A stretch of DNA of 64,000 nucleotides from Flavobacterium sp. 140616W15 (GCF_003668995.1 NZ_CP033068.1:4154001-4218000), one strand, 5' to 3'. Positions 17,115 to 25,768 are shown, numbered from the stretch's first letter. Notes: a model not told the origin generated them from the letters alone. Made by a program: numbers and translations.

Positions 17115-18545
17115 TTAGTCTATTTCAGAAACTCTCACGGTGTTAACCATTCCTTTGTCTTTAATAGGCATTGCTGCTAAGTTGATTAAGTAATCTCCTT
17201 TTACAACATATCCTTTATCTTTTACGATTTGATTAACATCAGTCACAGTATCATCTGTACTTACATCTTTGTCATAGTAATAAGATTTAACTCCCCATAA
17301 AAGACTTAATTGAGTTAAGATTCTTTTGTTAGAAGTAAATACTAGAATATGAGCAGATGGTCTCCAAGCCGAAATTTGGAAAGCAGTATATCCACTGTTT
17401 GTAAGTGTACAAATTGCTTTTGCTTTTATGACGTTAGCCATAATAGCTGCTTGCTGACAAATTGTTTTAGTAATAAAACGATTTGTTTTAATTTGTGGAG
17501 TATTTTGTGGAACATGAATTAGCGGAGAGTCTTCAACAGCTTCGATAATTTGTGTCATTTTTTGGATAACCTGAACAGGGTAATTTCCTGCAGCAGTTTC
17601 GCCAGAAAGCATTACAGCATCAGCACCATCCATAACAGAGTTAGCAACGTCATTTACTTCAGCACGAGTAGGTGTTAAGCTAGTGATCATTGTTTCCATC
17701 ATTTGTGTTGCCACAATTACAGGAATACGAGCTGTTTTTGCTCTACGGATTAATTCTTTTTGAACTAAAGGTACTTCGTGAGCAGGAAGTTCAACTCCTA
17801 AATCTCCACGAGCAACCATTAAAGCGTCGCAATAAGCAACAATTTTATCCATGTTCTCTAATGCTTCAGGCATTTCGATTTTAGCAACGATTGGAATTTT
17901 AACATCCGAGTGTTTTGCAATCAACTCTTGTAAGTCTTGTAAATCACGTGGTGTTTTTACAAATGAAAGAGCGATCCAATCTACTTTTTGTTCAATAGCA
18001 AAAATTGCATCAGCGATATCTTTCTCAGTCAATGCAGGTAAAGATATTTTTGTATTAGGAAGATTAACTCCTTTTTTAGATTTTAGTTCACCACCTTGAA
18101 TAACTACAGCAGTAACCTCAGATTTTTTATCTGTTGTAAGGATTTCAAAGATAAGTTTTCCGTCGTCAAGTAAAATACGCTCTCCAGGATTTACATCATT
18201 TGGAAAGTTTTGGTACTTCATGAAAACTTTTTTGGCAGTACCAATAATGTCTTCAGCAGTAGTAAAAGTGATTACATCACCATCGTTTACTACAACACCT
18301 TCTTCCATTACTCCTACTCGAAGTTTAGGACCTTGTAAATCTCCAAGGATAGCTGTGGTATAGCCAAACTCTTCGTTAAGTCCTCTAATGATATTGATTT
18401 TCTCTTTTACACCTTCGTAATCTGCATGCGAAAAATTAACTCTAAATACGTTCACACCTGCTTCGATCATGTCTTTTATGATCTCTCTAGTACCACATGC
18501 AGGGCCAAGTGTGGCTACAATTTTGGTTTTTTTGTTTGTAAGCAT
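17115..18545 (-). CDS. pyk: Pyruvate kinase
   Basis: A 476-residue glycolytic enzyme that transfers phosphate from phosphoenolpyruvate to ADP. The N-terminus TKIVATLGPAC, then Arg35 and Asn37 (FRVNFSH), forms the nucleotide and phosphate site. Lys222 and Glu224 (VAKIEMPEALENM) are the catalytic lysine and a metal ligand, followed by MVARGDLGVELP. The C-terminal domain of about 120 residues is normal length. It starts 5 bp after the true stop of the IPExxxVDY gene and is probably in one operon with it. Confidence 0.97.
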   Translation of the reverse strand: MLTNKKTKIVATLGPACGTREIIKDMIEAGVNVFRVNFSHADYEGVKEKINIIRGLNEEFGYTTAILGDLQGPKLRVGVMEEGVVVNDGDVITFTTAEDIIGTAKKVFMKYQNFPNDVNPGERILLDDGKLIFEILTTDKKSEVTAVVIQGGELKSKKGVNLPNTKISLPALTEKDIADAIFAIEQKVDWIALSFVKTPRDLQDLQELIAKHSDVKIPIVAKIEMPEALENMDKIVAYCDALMVARGDLGVELPAHEVPLVQKELIRRAKTARIPVIVATQMMETMITSLTPTRAEVNDVANSVMDGADAVMLSGETAAGNYPVQVIQKMTQIIEAVEDSPLIHVPQNTPQIKTNRFITKTICQQAAIMANVIKAKAICTLTNSGYTAFQISAWRPSAHILVFTSNKRILTQLSLLWGVKSYYYDKDVSTDDTVTDVNQIVKDKGYVVKGDYLINLAAMPIKDKGMVNTVRVSEID

Positions 18546-18550
18546 TTCTA

Positions 18551-18697
18551 TTAAAAAATTAAATTGTTTTTTGACTTTATTTTATTTGTATCAACTATAT
18601 AAACCGTTGAGATAGTATCAATGGCATTTAATATTTGTTGTATTTTTAATATATCGAAAGCTTCCTCACTCTTTTCAATTTTTAAAAAATAATCAAC
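18551..18697 (-). pseudogene. Displaced C-terminal part of the IPExxxVDY gene (frameshift)
   Basis: Reading the minus strand one base out of phase from the upstream ORF gives 48 residues from VDYFLKIEKSEEAF to IKSKNNLIF and then a TAA at 18551-18553. VDY is precisely what the family name IPExxxVDY predicts after PEFKK. The shift lies in a run of five A residues (minus strand), where six would restore one frame of 162 residues. The reading frame is then 5 bp from pyk. It may be a real mutation, a sequencing error or slippage. Confidence 0.8.
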
Positions 18698-19038
18698 TTT
18701 TTAAACTCAGGTAGTAAATATACTTTTGTGGCTACTTCCATCGAAGTGTCTGAAAATAAATCCTGATTGTCATTTGGTGAATTTTGAATGACTTCGTTTT
18801 TATTCTGAATCAAATCCCAGTAAAGTTCTTTTTCTTCGTCATAGTAATCAAATCGTGAAAAATGAGTCTCACCTTCTTTCACATTAATTTGAATTTCATT
18901 TTTACTTTTACTCAAAAGAACTGGGAAATTTTGATTGATAAAATAAGCCAATCTATAATCTTCCATAGAAGTATGTATGGCAATCAAATTATAATCAATT
19001 TCATCAAATTCGCCTAATTCTAATTTATGAATAGCCAT
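18682..19038 (-). CDS. IPExxxVDY family protein, truncated by frameshift
   Basis: The in-frame part is 118 residues. It starts MAIHKLELGEFDEIDYNLIA and ends VYLLPEFKKLIIF at a stop produced by a one-base shift. The family is a conserved Bacteroidetes protein of unknown function, usually found between rnc and pyk, as here. The remaining 48 residues are encoded in the next frame down to 18551. As read, the protein would lack its conserved C-terminal domain. The gene is therefore either inactivated or misread at the A run near 18698-18702. Confidence 0.82.
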   Translation of the reverse strand: MAIHKLELGEFDEIDYNLIAIHTSMEDYRLAYFINQNFPVLLSKSKNEIQINVKEGETHFSRFDYYDEEKELYWDLIQNKNEVIQNSPNDNQDLFSDTSMEVATKVYLLPEFKKLIIF

Positions 19039-19152
19039 TTCCTGAAAAAATAAGTTGTAAATATACTATTTCTATTGCTGGTTCAATAGTTAAGTTTGGT
19101 ATGTTTTTGTTAATTTATAAACGAAAACGATATAGTTTTAAGAAAATCAGGT

Positions 19153-19893
19153 TTATTTTTTGTCCATTTTTTCTTGAAAAGCAAAATAAGCACGTTGCGA
19201 TGCCTTTTCTTCTGCCTTCTTTTTGGAAGTGGCTCGCGCTCTTGCGACTACTTTATCATCAATGCTTAATTTAACACCAAATAGGCGTTCGCCACCAATG
19301 CCATTATCTTCAAAAATATCGTAATGAAATATCTTTTTTTCTTTCTGGCACCATTCGATAACCAAGCTTTTGTAACTTATTACCTTACCTTCAAGTCGAG
19401 TAATGTCAACATAAGGACTAATTACGCTATTTTGAATGAACTTTTCACAATACGCATAGCCTCTGTCTAAGTAAATAGCTCCGATAAGTGATTCGAAGAT
19501 ATTACCATGAATGTTTTCTCCAAAATGTTGCAGTGGTACTTTACTTTCGATAAACTGAACAAGGTTTAAATCTTTCCCAAGGTCATTTAAATGCTCTCTA
19601 CTTACGATTTTAGAACGCATTTTGGTTAAGTAACCTTCGTCTCCAGCAGGAGCTTTATTGAATAAATGTGCAGCAATAACAGCACTTAACATTGCGTCTC
19701 CTAGAAATTCTAGACGTTCATAGTTAATGGGATGTCCATTTTCATCCAGTCTATTAGAAGAACGATGTGTAAAGGCTTTCTTATAAAACTGAATCGAAAT
19801 AGGCGGAAACCCAAGTATTTTTTGAATAGAATCAAAAAAAATCCCGTCTTCTTGAGAACGGGATTTTGAAAATATTTTTTTGAAAATACTCAT
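19153..19893 (-). CDS. rnc: Ribonuclease III
   Basis: A 246-residue endonuclease for double-stranded RNA. The start is the ATG at 19893, 7 bp after the fabF stop; a TTG at 19908 would overlap fabF. The signature ERLEFLGDA is at residues 59-67 and holds catalytic Glu and Asp. A second acidic block reads NIFESLIGAIYLDRGY. A double-stranded RNA-binding domain occupies about residues 160-240 (SKKKAEEKASQRAYFAF). It matures rRNA and other transcripts. The order acpP-fabF-rnc is the usual one in this and many other bacteria. Confidence 0.96.
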   Translation of the reverse strand: MSIFKKIFSKSRSQEDGIFFDSIQKILGFPPISIQFYKKAFTHRSSNRLDENGHPINYERLEFLGDAMLSAVIAAHLFNKAPAGDEGYLTKMRSKIVSREHLNDLGKDLNLVQFIESKVPLQHFGENIHGNIFESLIGAIYLDRGYAYCEKFIQNSVISPYVDITRLEGKVISYKSLVIEWCQKEKKIFHYDIFEDNGIGGERLFGVKLSIDDKVVARARATSKKKAEEKASQRAYFAFQEKMDKK

Positions 19894-19900
19894 ACGAAAA

Positions 19901-21154
19901 CTAGTCAACTAATTTTTTGAATAAAACACAAGCATTGTGACCTCCAAAACCGAAAGTATTGCTCATTGCAACATTTACTTCTCTTTGTTGAGGTTTGTTT
20001 AGTGTTAAATTTAATGAAGGATCTATTCTCTCGTCAACAACTGTATGGTTGATTGTTGGAGGTATAATACTGTGTTTCATCGCTAGGATAGAAGCAATTG
20101 CTTCGATAGCTCCAGCAGCACCCAGTAAGTGTCCAGTCATAGATTTAGTAGAGTTGATATTGATGTTTTTAGCGTGATCACCAAAAACAGCACTAATCGC
20201 TTTTAACTCGGCAACATCTCCAAGTGGAGTAGATGTACCGTGTGTATTAATATGATCAACATCTTCAGGTTTCATACCAGCATCACGTAATGTATTGTTC
20301 ATTACGGCAATAACTCCAAGTCCTTCCGGATGTGGTGCAGTTAAGTGGTATGCATCAGATGACATTCCGCCTCCGCCAATTTCGCAATAAATTTTTGCTC
20401 CACGTGCTTTTGCATGTTCGTAATCTTCAAGTACCAATGCTCCAGCTCCTTCACCTAAAACAAAACCATCACGAGTAGCGTCAAAAGGTCTTGATGCAGA
20501 CTCAGGGCTTTCGTTTCTAGTTGATAAAGCGTGCATAGAGTTAAAACCTCCCATTCCTGCAATTGTAATAGCAGCTTCAGATCCACCAGAGATGATAACA
20601 TCGCACATTCCTAAACGGATGTAGTTGAAAGCATCAATAAGTGCATTGGCAGAAGATGCGCAAGCAGAAACAGTTGTATAATTTGGTCCCATATAGCCAT
20701 TTCTCATAGAAATGTGTGCGGGAGCAATATCAGCAATCATTTTAGGAATAAAAAACGGATTGAATTTTGGTGTTCCGTCTCCTTTAGAGTAGTACATTAC
20801 CTCTTCTTGAAAAGTTTCTAAACCACCAATTCCAGCTCCCCAGATAACACCAACTCTTTGTTTGTCGATATTGTCATCTGTAAGTCCAGCATCTTTTATA
20901 GCTTCGTCACTTGCAGCAACTGCATATTGTGCAAATTTATCAAGTCTGCGTGATTCTTTACGATCCATAAAATCTTCGATGTTGAAGTTCTTTACTTCAC
21001 ATGCAAATTTCGTTTTATGTTTCTCTGTATCGTAATACGTTATTGGGGCAGCACCGCTAACTCCATTAATAAGCGCGTTCCAATACTCCTGAATGTTATT
21101 TCCAATAGGGGTAAGTGCACCTAATCCTGTTACAACAACTCGCCTTAATACCAT
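19901..21154 (-). CDS. fabF: 3-oxoacyl-ACP synthase II (housekeeping)
   Basis: A 417-residue KAS II. Its triad is Cys165 (SACASSANA), His305 (NTHGTSTPLGD) and His342 (SMTGHLLGAAGA). It elongates acyl-ACP in membrane fatty acid synthesis. Unlike the ketosynthases of the pigment cluster it keeps the canonical LLGAAG after the second histidine and sits between acpP and rnc, so it is the housekeeping copy. A 193-bp leader with two hairpins separates it from acpP. Confidence 0.97.
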   Translation of the reverse strand: MVLRRVVVTGLGALTPIGNNIQEYWNALINGVSGAAPITYYDTEKHKTKFACEVKNFNIEDFMDRKESRRLDKFAQYAVAASDEAIKDAGLTDDNIDKQRVGVIWGAGIGGLETFQEEVMYYSKGDGTPKFNPFFIPKMIADIAPAHISMRNGYMGPNYTTVSACASSANALIDAFNYIRLGMCDVIISGGSEAAITIAGMGGFNSMHALSTRNESPESASRPFDATRDGFVLGEGAGALVLEDYEHAKARGAKIYCEIGGGGMSSDAYHLTAPHPEGLGVIAVMNNTLRDAGMKPEDVDHINTHGTSTPLGDVAELKAISAVFGDHAKNININSTKSMTGHLLGAAGAIEAIASILAMKHSIIPPTINHTVVDERIDPSLNLTLNKPQQREVNVAMSNTFGFGGHNACVLFKKLVD

Positions 21155-21188
21155 AAATAATGTGTTTTATTAGCTTTAAACAAATAAA

Positions 21189-21233
21189 ACCCATGCTTTC
21201 TTGATTGTATTATATTACAAAAGAACCATGGGT
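21189..21233 (-). promoter_or_regulatory. Hairpin in the fabF leader
   Basis: ACCCATG (21189-21195) pairs with CATGGGT (21227-21233), with further partial pairing inside (TTTCTT against AAAGAA, TGTA against TACA). There is no T run after it in the fabF direction, so it looks like a leader structure of fabF rather than a terminator. Its function is unknown. Confidence 0.45.
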
Positions 21234-21303
21234 ATTACAATATAAATATATTTTTTTGATTGAAAATCAACCCAAAATTTAAATTTTTAATAAAAAATAA
21301 TAA

Positions 21304-21339
21304 CACCCGACTTTTTATAGTTTATAAAAAAATCGGGTG
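21304..21339 (-). terminator. Hairpin downstream of acpP
   Basis: CACCCGA (21304-21310) pairs with TCGGGTG (21333-21339). On the minus strand it is followed by a short AT-rich tract. It lies 8 bp after the acpP stop and probably limits read-through into fabF, making acpP more abundant. Confidence 0.6.
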
Positions 21340-21347
21340 GGAATTTA

Positions 21348-21584
21348 TTATTTTTTAGCTTCCTCGATATAAGAAATAGCTTGACCAACAGTAGCAATGT
21401 TTTCTGCTTGATCGTCTGGAATTTGAATATCAAATTCTTTTTCGAATTCCATAATAAGCTCAACAGTGTCTAATGAGTCAGCTCCTAAATCATTAGTGAA
21501 GCTTGCTTCTGTTACAACTTCGTTTTCGTCAACACCTAATTTGTCTACGATAATCGCTTTTACTCTTGATGCAATGTCTGACAT
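21348..21584 (-). CDS. acpP: Acyl carrier protein (housekeeping)
   Basis: A 78-residue acidic protein with the phosphopantetheine serine at residue 37 ([13 protein letters not shown]). The sequence is close to canonical AcpP ([20 protein letters not shown]). It carries acyl chains for fatty acid and phospholipid synthesis. A -7 promoter element TATTTTTG lies at 21615-21622 on the minus strand, about 30 bases before its ATG. Confidence 0.97.
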   Translation of the reverse strand: MSDIASRVKAIIVDKLGVDENEVVTEASFTNDLGADSLDTVELIMEFEKEFDIQIPDDQAENIATVGQAISYIEEAKK

Positions 21585-21759
21585 AATCTTTAATTTTAGA
21601 ATTTAATTTGTTGGCAAAAATAAAAAACTTTATTTTAAAACCACGATTTAGTTAATAAATGTAACACTAATTTATAAAATTTATTTCAACAAAGGGGTTC
21701 GAATGTTATTTATTTTGGTTTTTTATTCCGTTTTTTGCAAAAAATAAATTAATTCGACT

Positions 21760-22326
21760 ATGAAAAAAATAATCGTTTTTGCCTCAGGTTCAGGGAGTAA
21801 TGCTGAAAATATAATAAAATATTTTGCCGAAACACAAATTGCAAATGTAGTTTCTGTGTTTACTAATAACGCCAATGCGAAAGTAATTGAAAGAGCAAAA
21901 AACTATCAAGTAAAGGTCGAAATTTTCACTAAAACGGAATTAATTGAAGGTAATGTATTACGAAAAATAAAATTAATCGACCCAGATTTGATTATTTTGG
22001 CTGGTTTCTTACTTCAATTTCCAAAACACATCATCGAAGTGTATCCTAATAAAATAATTAACATACATCCAGCATTATTACCTAATTATGGAGGGAAAGG
22101 AATGTATGGAATGCACATTCACAGGGCAATAGTCGAAAATAAAGAGAAAGAGACAGGAATAAGCATTCATTATGTAAATGAAAATTATGATGAAGGTGCA
22201 ATTATTTTCCAGGAAAAAGTAGCGCTATTGCCTACAGATACAGCGGAAGACGTGGCAGCTAAAATTCATGAATTAGAGCAGAAGCATTTTCCAGAAGTTA
22301 TTGATAGATTAATTAGACTCGCTTAG
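21760..22326 (+). CDS. purN: Phosphoribosylglycinamide formyltransferase
   Basis: A 188-residue enzyme that uses 10-formyl-tetrahydrofolate to formylate GAR in de novo purine synthesis. ASGSGSNAENII near the N-terminus binds the phosphate. The catalytic block is INIHPALLPNYGGKG with the conserved Asn and His, and GISIHYVNENYDEGAII carries the conserved aspartate. It is divergent from acpP. A 25-bp inverted repeat begins at its stop codon. Confidence 0.95.
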   Translation: MKKIIVFASGSGSNAENIIKYFAETQIANVVSVFTNNANAKVIERAKNYQVKVEIFTKTELIEGNVLRKIKLIDPDLIILAGFLLQFPKHIIEVYPNKIINIHPALLPNYGGKGMYGMHIHRAIVENKEKETGISIHYVNENYDEGAIIFQEKVALLPTDTAEDVAAKIHELEQKHFPEVIDRLIRLA

Positions 22327-22502
22327 ACTTCTTAGATTCTTAGACTTTAATTGGGGTCATAAATTTTATTCTGGATTTAAAAAAGAATTGATGTTTTTTA
22401 TGAATTTTGAAGTTATCATAAAAGAGACTAATTGTTTAATAATCCAATTAATCGAACAATTTAAAAAAATCTAAGCGAGTCTAAGAATCTAAGAAGTCTA
22501 AG
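22322..22502. repeat. TCTAAG-rich inverted repeat, 25-bp perfect arms
   Basis: The left arm at 22322-22346 (CTTAGACTTCTTAGATTCTT plus AGACT) is the exact complement of 22478-22502, with 131 bp between. More copies of AGTCTAA and GCGAGTCTAA continue to 22565, up to the rnhA start. The arrangement matches the gap at 1406-1596 and resembles a small dispersed element. No coding sequence was found in it. Confidence 0.7.
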
Positions 22503-22565
22503 AGCGAAGCAAGTCTAAGCTCTAAGTAGTCTAATAAAGCGAGTCTAATATCTAAGAAGTCTAAA

Positions 22566-23048
22566 ATGAATCAACACGAAGTACATATATATACAGATGG
22601 TGCGGCTAAGGGAAATCCTGGCAATGGCGGGTATGGAGTGGTTATGGAATTGGTTGGAACGCCACATAAAAAAGAATATTATGAGGGATTTCGACTAACA
22701 ACAAATAATAGAATGGAACTTTTGGCTGTAATAGTAGGTCTTGAAAAACTTAAAAAGCCAAATATGAAAGTACTTGTTATTTCGGATTCGAAATATGTAG
22801 TAGATTCTGTTTTGAAAAAATGGGTTTTTGGATGGGAAAAGAAAAAATTTGTTGGGAGAAAAAATCCCGATTTATGGAAACGTTTTCTGATTGTTTATCG
22901 AAAACACCAAGTAGATTTTAAGTGGATAAAAGGACACAACAATCATCCTCAAAATGAGCGATGTGATCAATTGGCCGTAATGGCTTCGATGCAAAAACAA
23001 CTGTCAATTGATGCCTATTATGAAGATATAGGTTCAAAAGAAGCATAA
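22566..23048 (+). CDS. rnhA: Ribonuclease HI
   Basis: A 160-residue enzyme that cuts RNA in RNA-DNA hybrids. The catalytic carboxylates are Asp11 (IYTDGAAKGNPGNGG), Glu51 (NNRMELLAVI) and Asp74 (VISDSKYV), with the fourth acidic residue in NERCDQLA. KWIKGHNNHPQNE is the usual histidine loop. It is a normal-length, intact copy. It begins directly after a TCTAAG repeat and ends at a strong terminator. Confidence 0.95.
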   Translation: MNQHEVHIYTDGAAKGNPGNGGYGVVMELVGTPHKKEYYEGFRLTTNNRMELLAVIVGLEKLKKPNMKVLVISDSKYVVDSVLKKWVFGWEKKKFVGRKNPDLWKRFLIVYRKHQVDFKWIKGHNNHPQNERCDQLAVMASMQKQLSIDAYYEDIGSKEA

Positions 23049-23052
23049 AAAT

Positions 23053-23090
23053 AATAACGTGTCTGAGATATATTTCTTAGACACGTTATT
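23053..23090 (+). terminator. Terminator after rnhA
   Basis: AATAACGTGTCT and AGACACGTTATT form a perfect 12-bp stem around a 14-base loop with extra pairing (AGA/TCT). It also suits the converging gene on the minus strand. Confidence 0.85.
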
Positions 23091-23109
23091 TATAGAAATC
23101 AAGAGAGAT

Positions 23110-23457
23110 TTAATTATTGTTTAAATCTTTAGATTTATTAAATCCGATAAGTAGCCCAATTCCTGCCATCGTAAAAATAGTAGCAGGATATACAGCGCCA
23201 TCCTGAAGAGAGGTGTAAGTTGTAATAAGCAAGGCGATAAAAATTCCAATTCCACTTCCTATTAGTAAAAAAGCTAAATTTAAAACAAGTACTTTCCATA
23301 TAGGAGTAGTATTGCTTTTGCTATTTGAAAAAATACTAGCATCTATACCTTTTTCTATAAGAGCTAAACGTTCTCTGTTTCTGGTAGAAAAAATAAGATA
23401 GGCAATTCCAAAGATCATTAGGAAAAGACTAATTGGTATTAACATTTGTGGACCCAT
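23110..23457 (-). CDS. Small membrane protein (DUF6249-like)
   Basis: A 115-residue protein with three hydrophobic helices, near residues 5-22, 53-75 and 88-106. Between the first two lies a basic cytoplasmic stretch with RNRERLALIEKGIDASIF, a pattern of small Bacteroidetes membrane proteins annotated as DUF6249. Function is unknown. It is divergent from an ECF sigma factor gene whose partner is also a small membrane protein, a common arrangement that suggests joint regulation. Confidence 0.75.
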   Translation of the reverse strand: MGPQMLIPISLFLMIFGIAYLIFSTRNRERLALIEKGIDASIFSNSKSNTTPIWKVLVLNLAFLLIGSGIGIFIALLITTYTSLQDGAVYPATIFTMAGIGLLIGFNKSKDLNNN

Positions 23458-23584
23458 AATTTTTTAAATTTAATTGATTGATATTCCATATGACGAAAGA
23501 TGTTTAACTGAGGTTACAGATTTTACCAAAATATTTTTTTAATTTAGTTGTAACCTTAATGTGATTATAGTCGTCATATAGGAC

Positions 23585-24172
23585 ATGGATAAAGTAAATG
23601 ATCAGTATTATATCAATCAGGTTCTTCTAGGAGAGGTCAATATGTTTGCTGTATTGGTTGATCGTTATAAAGATATGATTTTTACTTTGGCCGTAAAGAT
23701 GGTGAAAAACAGAGAAGTTGCTGAAGAAGTTTCTCAGGATACTTTCATCAAAATTTTTAATTCTTTGGGTAAGTTTAAAGGAGATTCTAAGTTCTCTACC
23801 TGGATTTATAAAATTGCATACAATACATGTTTGGATTATTTAAAGAAGAATAAAAAAGAAGAACACAATGTAGTTATTGATGAGCTTAAAGGGTGTGTGG
23901 TTAAAACAACAACAAATGCTTTAAGTATTTTAGAAGATCAGGAAAGAAAGCAGGATATTCAGAATTGTTTAAATTTATTACCGAGTGAAGAAAGTTTCTT
24001 GTTGACACTTTTTTATTTTGAAGACCAAAATTTAAATGAAATAGGCAAGATTATGGATATTAGTGCTAATAATGTTAAGATAAAATTATTTCGAAGCAGA
24101 AAAAAATTAGCAGTTATCTTAAAAGAACAATTAGAACCTGAAATATTAGATTATTATGAAAGAGAGCGATAA
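23585..24172 (+). CDS. ECF-type RNA polymerase sigma factor
   Basis: A 195-residue sigma-70 family factor. Region 2 (about residues 18-85) reads DMIFTLAVKMVKNREVAEEV and then SKFSTWIYKIAYNTCLDYL. Region 4 (about 125-180) carries the DNA-binding helix NEIGKIMDISANNVKIKLF. There is no region 1 or 3, as in ECF factors. It overlaps the next gene by 17 bases. That gene encodes a one- or two-helix membrane protein, probably its regulator. Confidence 0.92.
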   Translation: MDKVNDQYYINQVLLGEVNMFAVLVDRYKDMIFTLAVKMVKNREVAEEVSQDTFIKIFNSLGKFKGDSKFSTWIYKIAYNTCLDYLKKNKKEEHNVVIDELKGCVVKTTTNALSILEDQERKQDIQNCLNLLPSEESFLLTLFYFEDQNLNEIGKIMDISANNVKIKLFRSRKKLAVILKEQLEPEILDYYERER

Positions 24173-24557
24173 ATATTACGAAAATCTAGTTGACAAAGTA
24201 ATGGCAGAAGGTACTATGCAAAAGCCTTCTGCAGATTTTACCTCTAGAGTCATGTCGCAAGTTTTGGTTTTACAGAAAACGAAAAGAATTGTATATAAAC
24301 CATTAATATCAAAATCGGTTTGGGCAGTTATTTTTGGGAGTTTAGTTGTATTTATTGGATATGTAGTTTTTGCACCTGATAAAGCTGTGGGTAGTGATTT
24401 AAGTATAAGTACTTTGTGTTATTCTAAAATAGATAATTTAATTCCAGTGCTTCAGTTTTCAAAAAACACTTCTTATGCGGTTTTGATTGTTGTTGTAATG
24501 GTTTTAGTTCAGATTTCATTATTGAAGAATTATTATGATAAAAAATATAGATTCTAA
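24156..24557 (+). CDS. Membrane partner of the ECF sigma factor (possible anti-sigma)
   Basis: A 133-residue protein with an N-terminal cytoplasmic part (DKYYENLVDKVMAEG, then KPSADFTSRVMSQVL) and two hydrophobic helices near residues 50-70 and 105-123. It overlaps the sigma factor gene by 17 bases and is translationally coupled to it. Position and topology suit an anti-sigma or membrane-sensor role. No known anti-sigma zinc motif is present, so this is inference. Confidence 0.75.
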   Translation: MKESDKYYENLVDKVMAEGTMQKPSADFTSRVMSQVLVLQKTKRIVYKPLISKSVWAVIFGSLVVFIGYVVFAPDKAVGSDLSISTLCYSKIDNLIPVLQFSKNTSYAVLIVVVMVLVQISLLKNYYDKKYRF

Positions 24558-24705
24558 GTTGTTTTTCTTGAAAATTATCGATTGATTTATTCTTGATATT
24601 GTAAGAAATTAACAGTTGTTTTTTATTTGTAAATGATTGATTTTTAAGTAATTTGATTTTTTTATTTGGTTTTTATTTTTATGAAAATTTTGGTACAACG
24701 AACCG

Positions 24706-24736
24706 TTGCAACTCTGAAACTTATAAAGTATCTTTG
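24706..24736 (+). promoter_or_regulatory. Promoter of the PfkB-family kinase gene
   Basis: TTG (24706-24708), a 20-base spacer and TATCTTTG (24729-24736) form a textbook flavobacterial promoter. The transcript would start about 18 bases before the ATG at 24760. Confidence 0.75.
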
Positions 24737-24759
24737 CACCTTAATTCGAAATTCATAAA

Positions 24760-25683
24760 ATGAATAAATTACTGATTGTCGGAACGGTTGCTTTCGATGC
24801 GATTGAAACCCCTTTTGGGAAAACAGATAAAATATTAGGTGGTGCAGCGACATATATTGGTTTGTCGGCATCGTTTTTCAACCTACAATCGGCTATTGTT
24901 TCTGTAGTTGGAGATGATTTTCCTCAAGAACATTTAGATTTGTTAAAGTCAAGAAATATTGATATTTCTGGATTAGAAATTGTAGAAGGTGGAAAAACTT
25001 TCTTTTGGAGTGGACTTTATCATAACGACCTTAATTCAAGAGATACGCTAGCAACAGAACTTAATGTATTGGCAGATTTTCAACCTAAAGTTCCACAAAA
25101 CTTCAAGGATTCTGATGTTGTAATGCTAGGAAACTTGCATCCTTTGGTACAAAGTAGTGTTTTGGATCAAATGGAGTCAAAACCAAAATTAGTAGTTTTG
25201 GATACAATGAACTTTTGGATGGATTGTGCTTTGCCAGAATTACTAGATGTTATAAAACGTGTTGATGTAATTACAATCAATGATGAAGAAGCGAGACAAC
25301 TTTCGGGAGAATATTCATTAGTTAAAGCAGCAGCAAAGATTCATACACTTGGGCCAAAATATGTGGTAATCAAGAAAGGAGAACATGGAGCATTGTTATT
25401 TCATGATAAAGAGGTGTTTTTTGCACCAGCATTGCCTTTAGAAGATGTCTTTGATCCAACAGGAGCAGGAGATACTTTTGCAGGAGGATTTGCAGGATTT
25501 ATTACACAGAGTGAAAATATTTCATACACTAATATGAAGAACGCTGTGATTTATGGATCGAATTTAGCTTCTTTTTGTGTAGAGAAATTCGGAACAGAAA
25601 GAATGGTAGCATTAGATAAAAACGAAGTAGTGGCTAGATTGAAACAATTTAAATCACTAACTCAGTTTGATATAGAACTATAA
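24760..25683 (+). CDS. PfkB-family sugar kinase
   Basis: A 307-residue ribokinase-fold enzyme. The N-terminal GGAATYIGLSAS (about residues 27-38) binds the substrate. The C-terminal PfkB signature DPTGAGDTFAGGF is at 232-244, with catalytic Asp238. Family members phosphorylate sugars or nucleosides with ATP; the exact substrate cannot be read off. It lies directly upstream of a purF homologue, separated by a terminator, which hints at a nucleoside or ribose link without proving it. Confidence 0.87.
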   Translation: MNKLLIVGTVAFDAIETPFGKTDKILGGAATYIGLSASFFNLQSAIVSVVGDDFPQEHLDLLKSRNIDISGLEIVEGGKTFFWSGLYHNDLNSRDTLATELNVLADFQPKVPQNFKDSDVVMLGNLHPLVQSSVLDQMESKPKLVVLDTMNFWMDCALPELLDVIKRVDVITINDEEARQLSGEYSLVKAAAKIHTLGPKYVVIKKGEHGALLFHDKEVFFAPALPLEDVFDPTGAGDTFAGGFAGFITQSENISYTNMKNAVIYGSNLASFCVEKFGTERMVALDKNEVVARLKQFKSLTQFDIEL

Positions 25684-25689
25684 AGAATT

Positions 25690-25715
25690 AAGCCTCGTTC
25701 ACGGGGCTTTTTTAA
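25690..25715 (+). terminator. Terminator after the PfkB kinase gene
   Basis: AAGCCTCG and CGGGGCTT form an 8-bp stem with a TTCA loop, followed by TTTTTAATTTT. Confidence 0.85.
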
Positions 25716-25768
25716 TTTTGTTATTACAAAATAGTACAAACTACAACAACAACACAAACACAAATACA

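Noticed and set aside
18695-18705. Programmed -1 frameshifting at AAAAAG in the IPExxxVDY gene
   Set aside because: The full X-XXY-YYZ heptamer is not in phase (T-AAA-AAG) and no stimulating structure is seen; a simple indel is more economical, though slippage is not excluded.
24680-24760. A 25-codon frame starting ATGAAAATTTTGGTAC before the PfkB gene
   Set aside because: It runs across the consensus promoter of the kinase gene and would not be transcribed in full from it; no conservation evidence.
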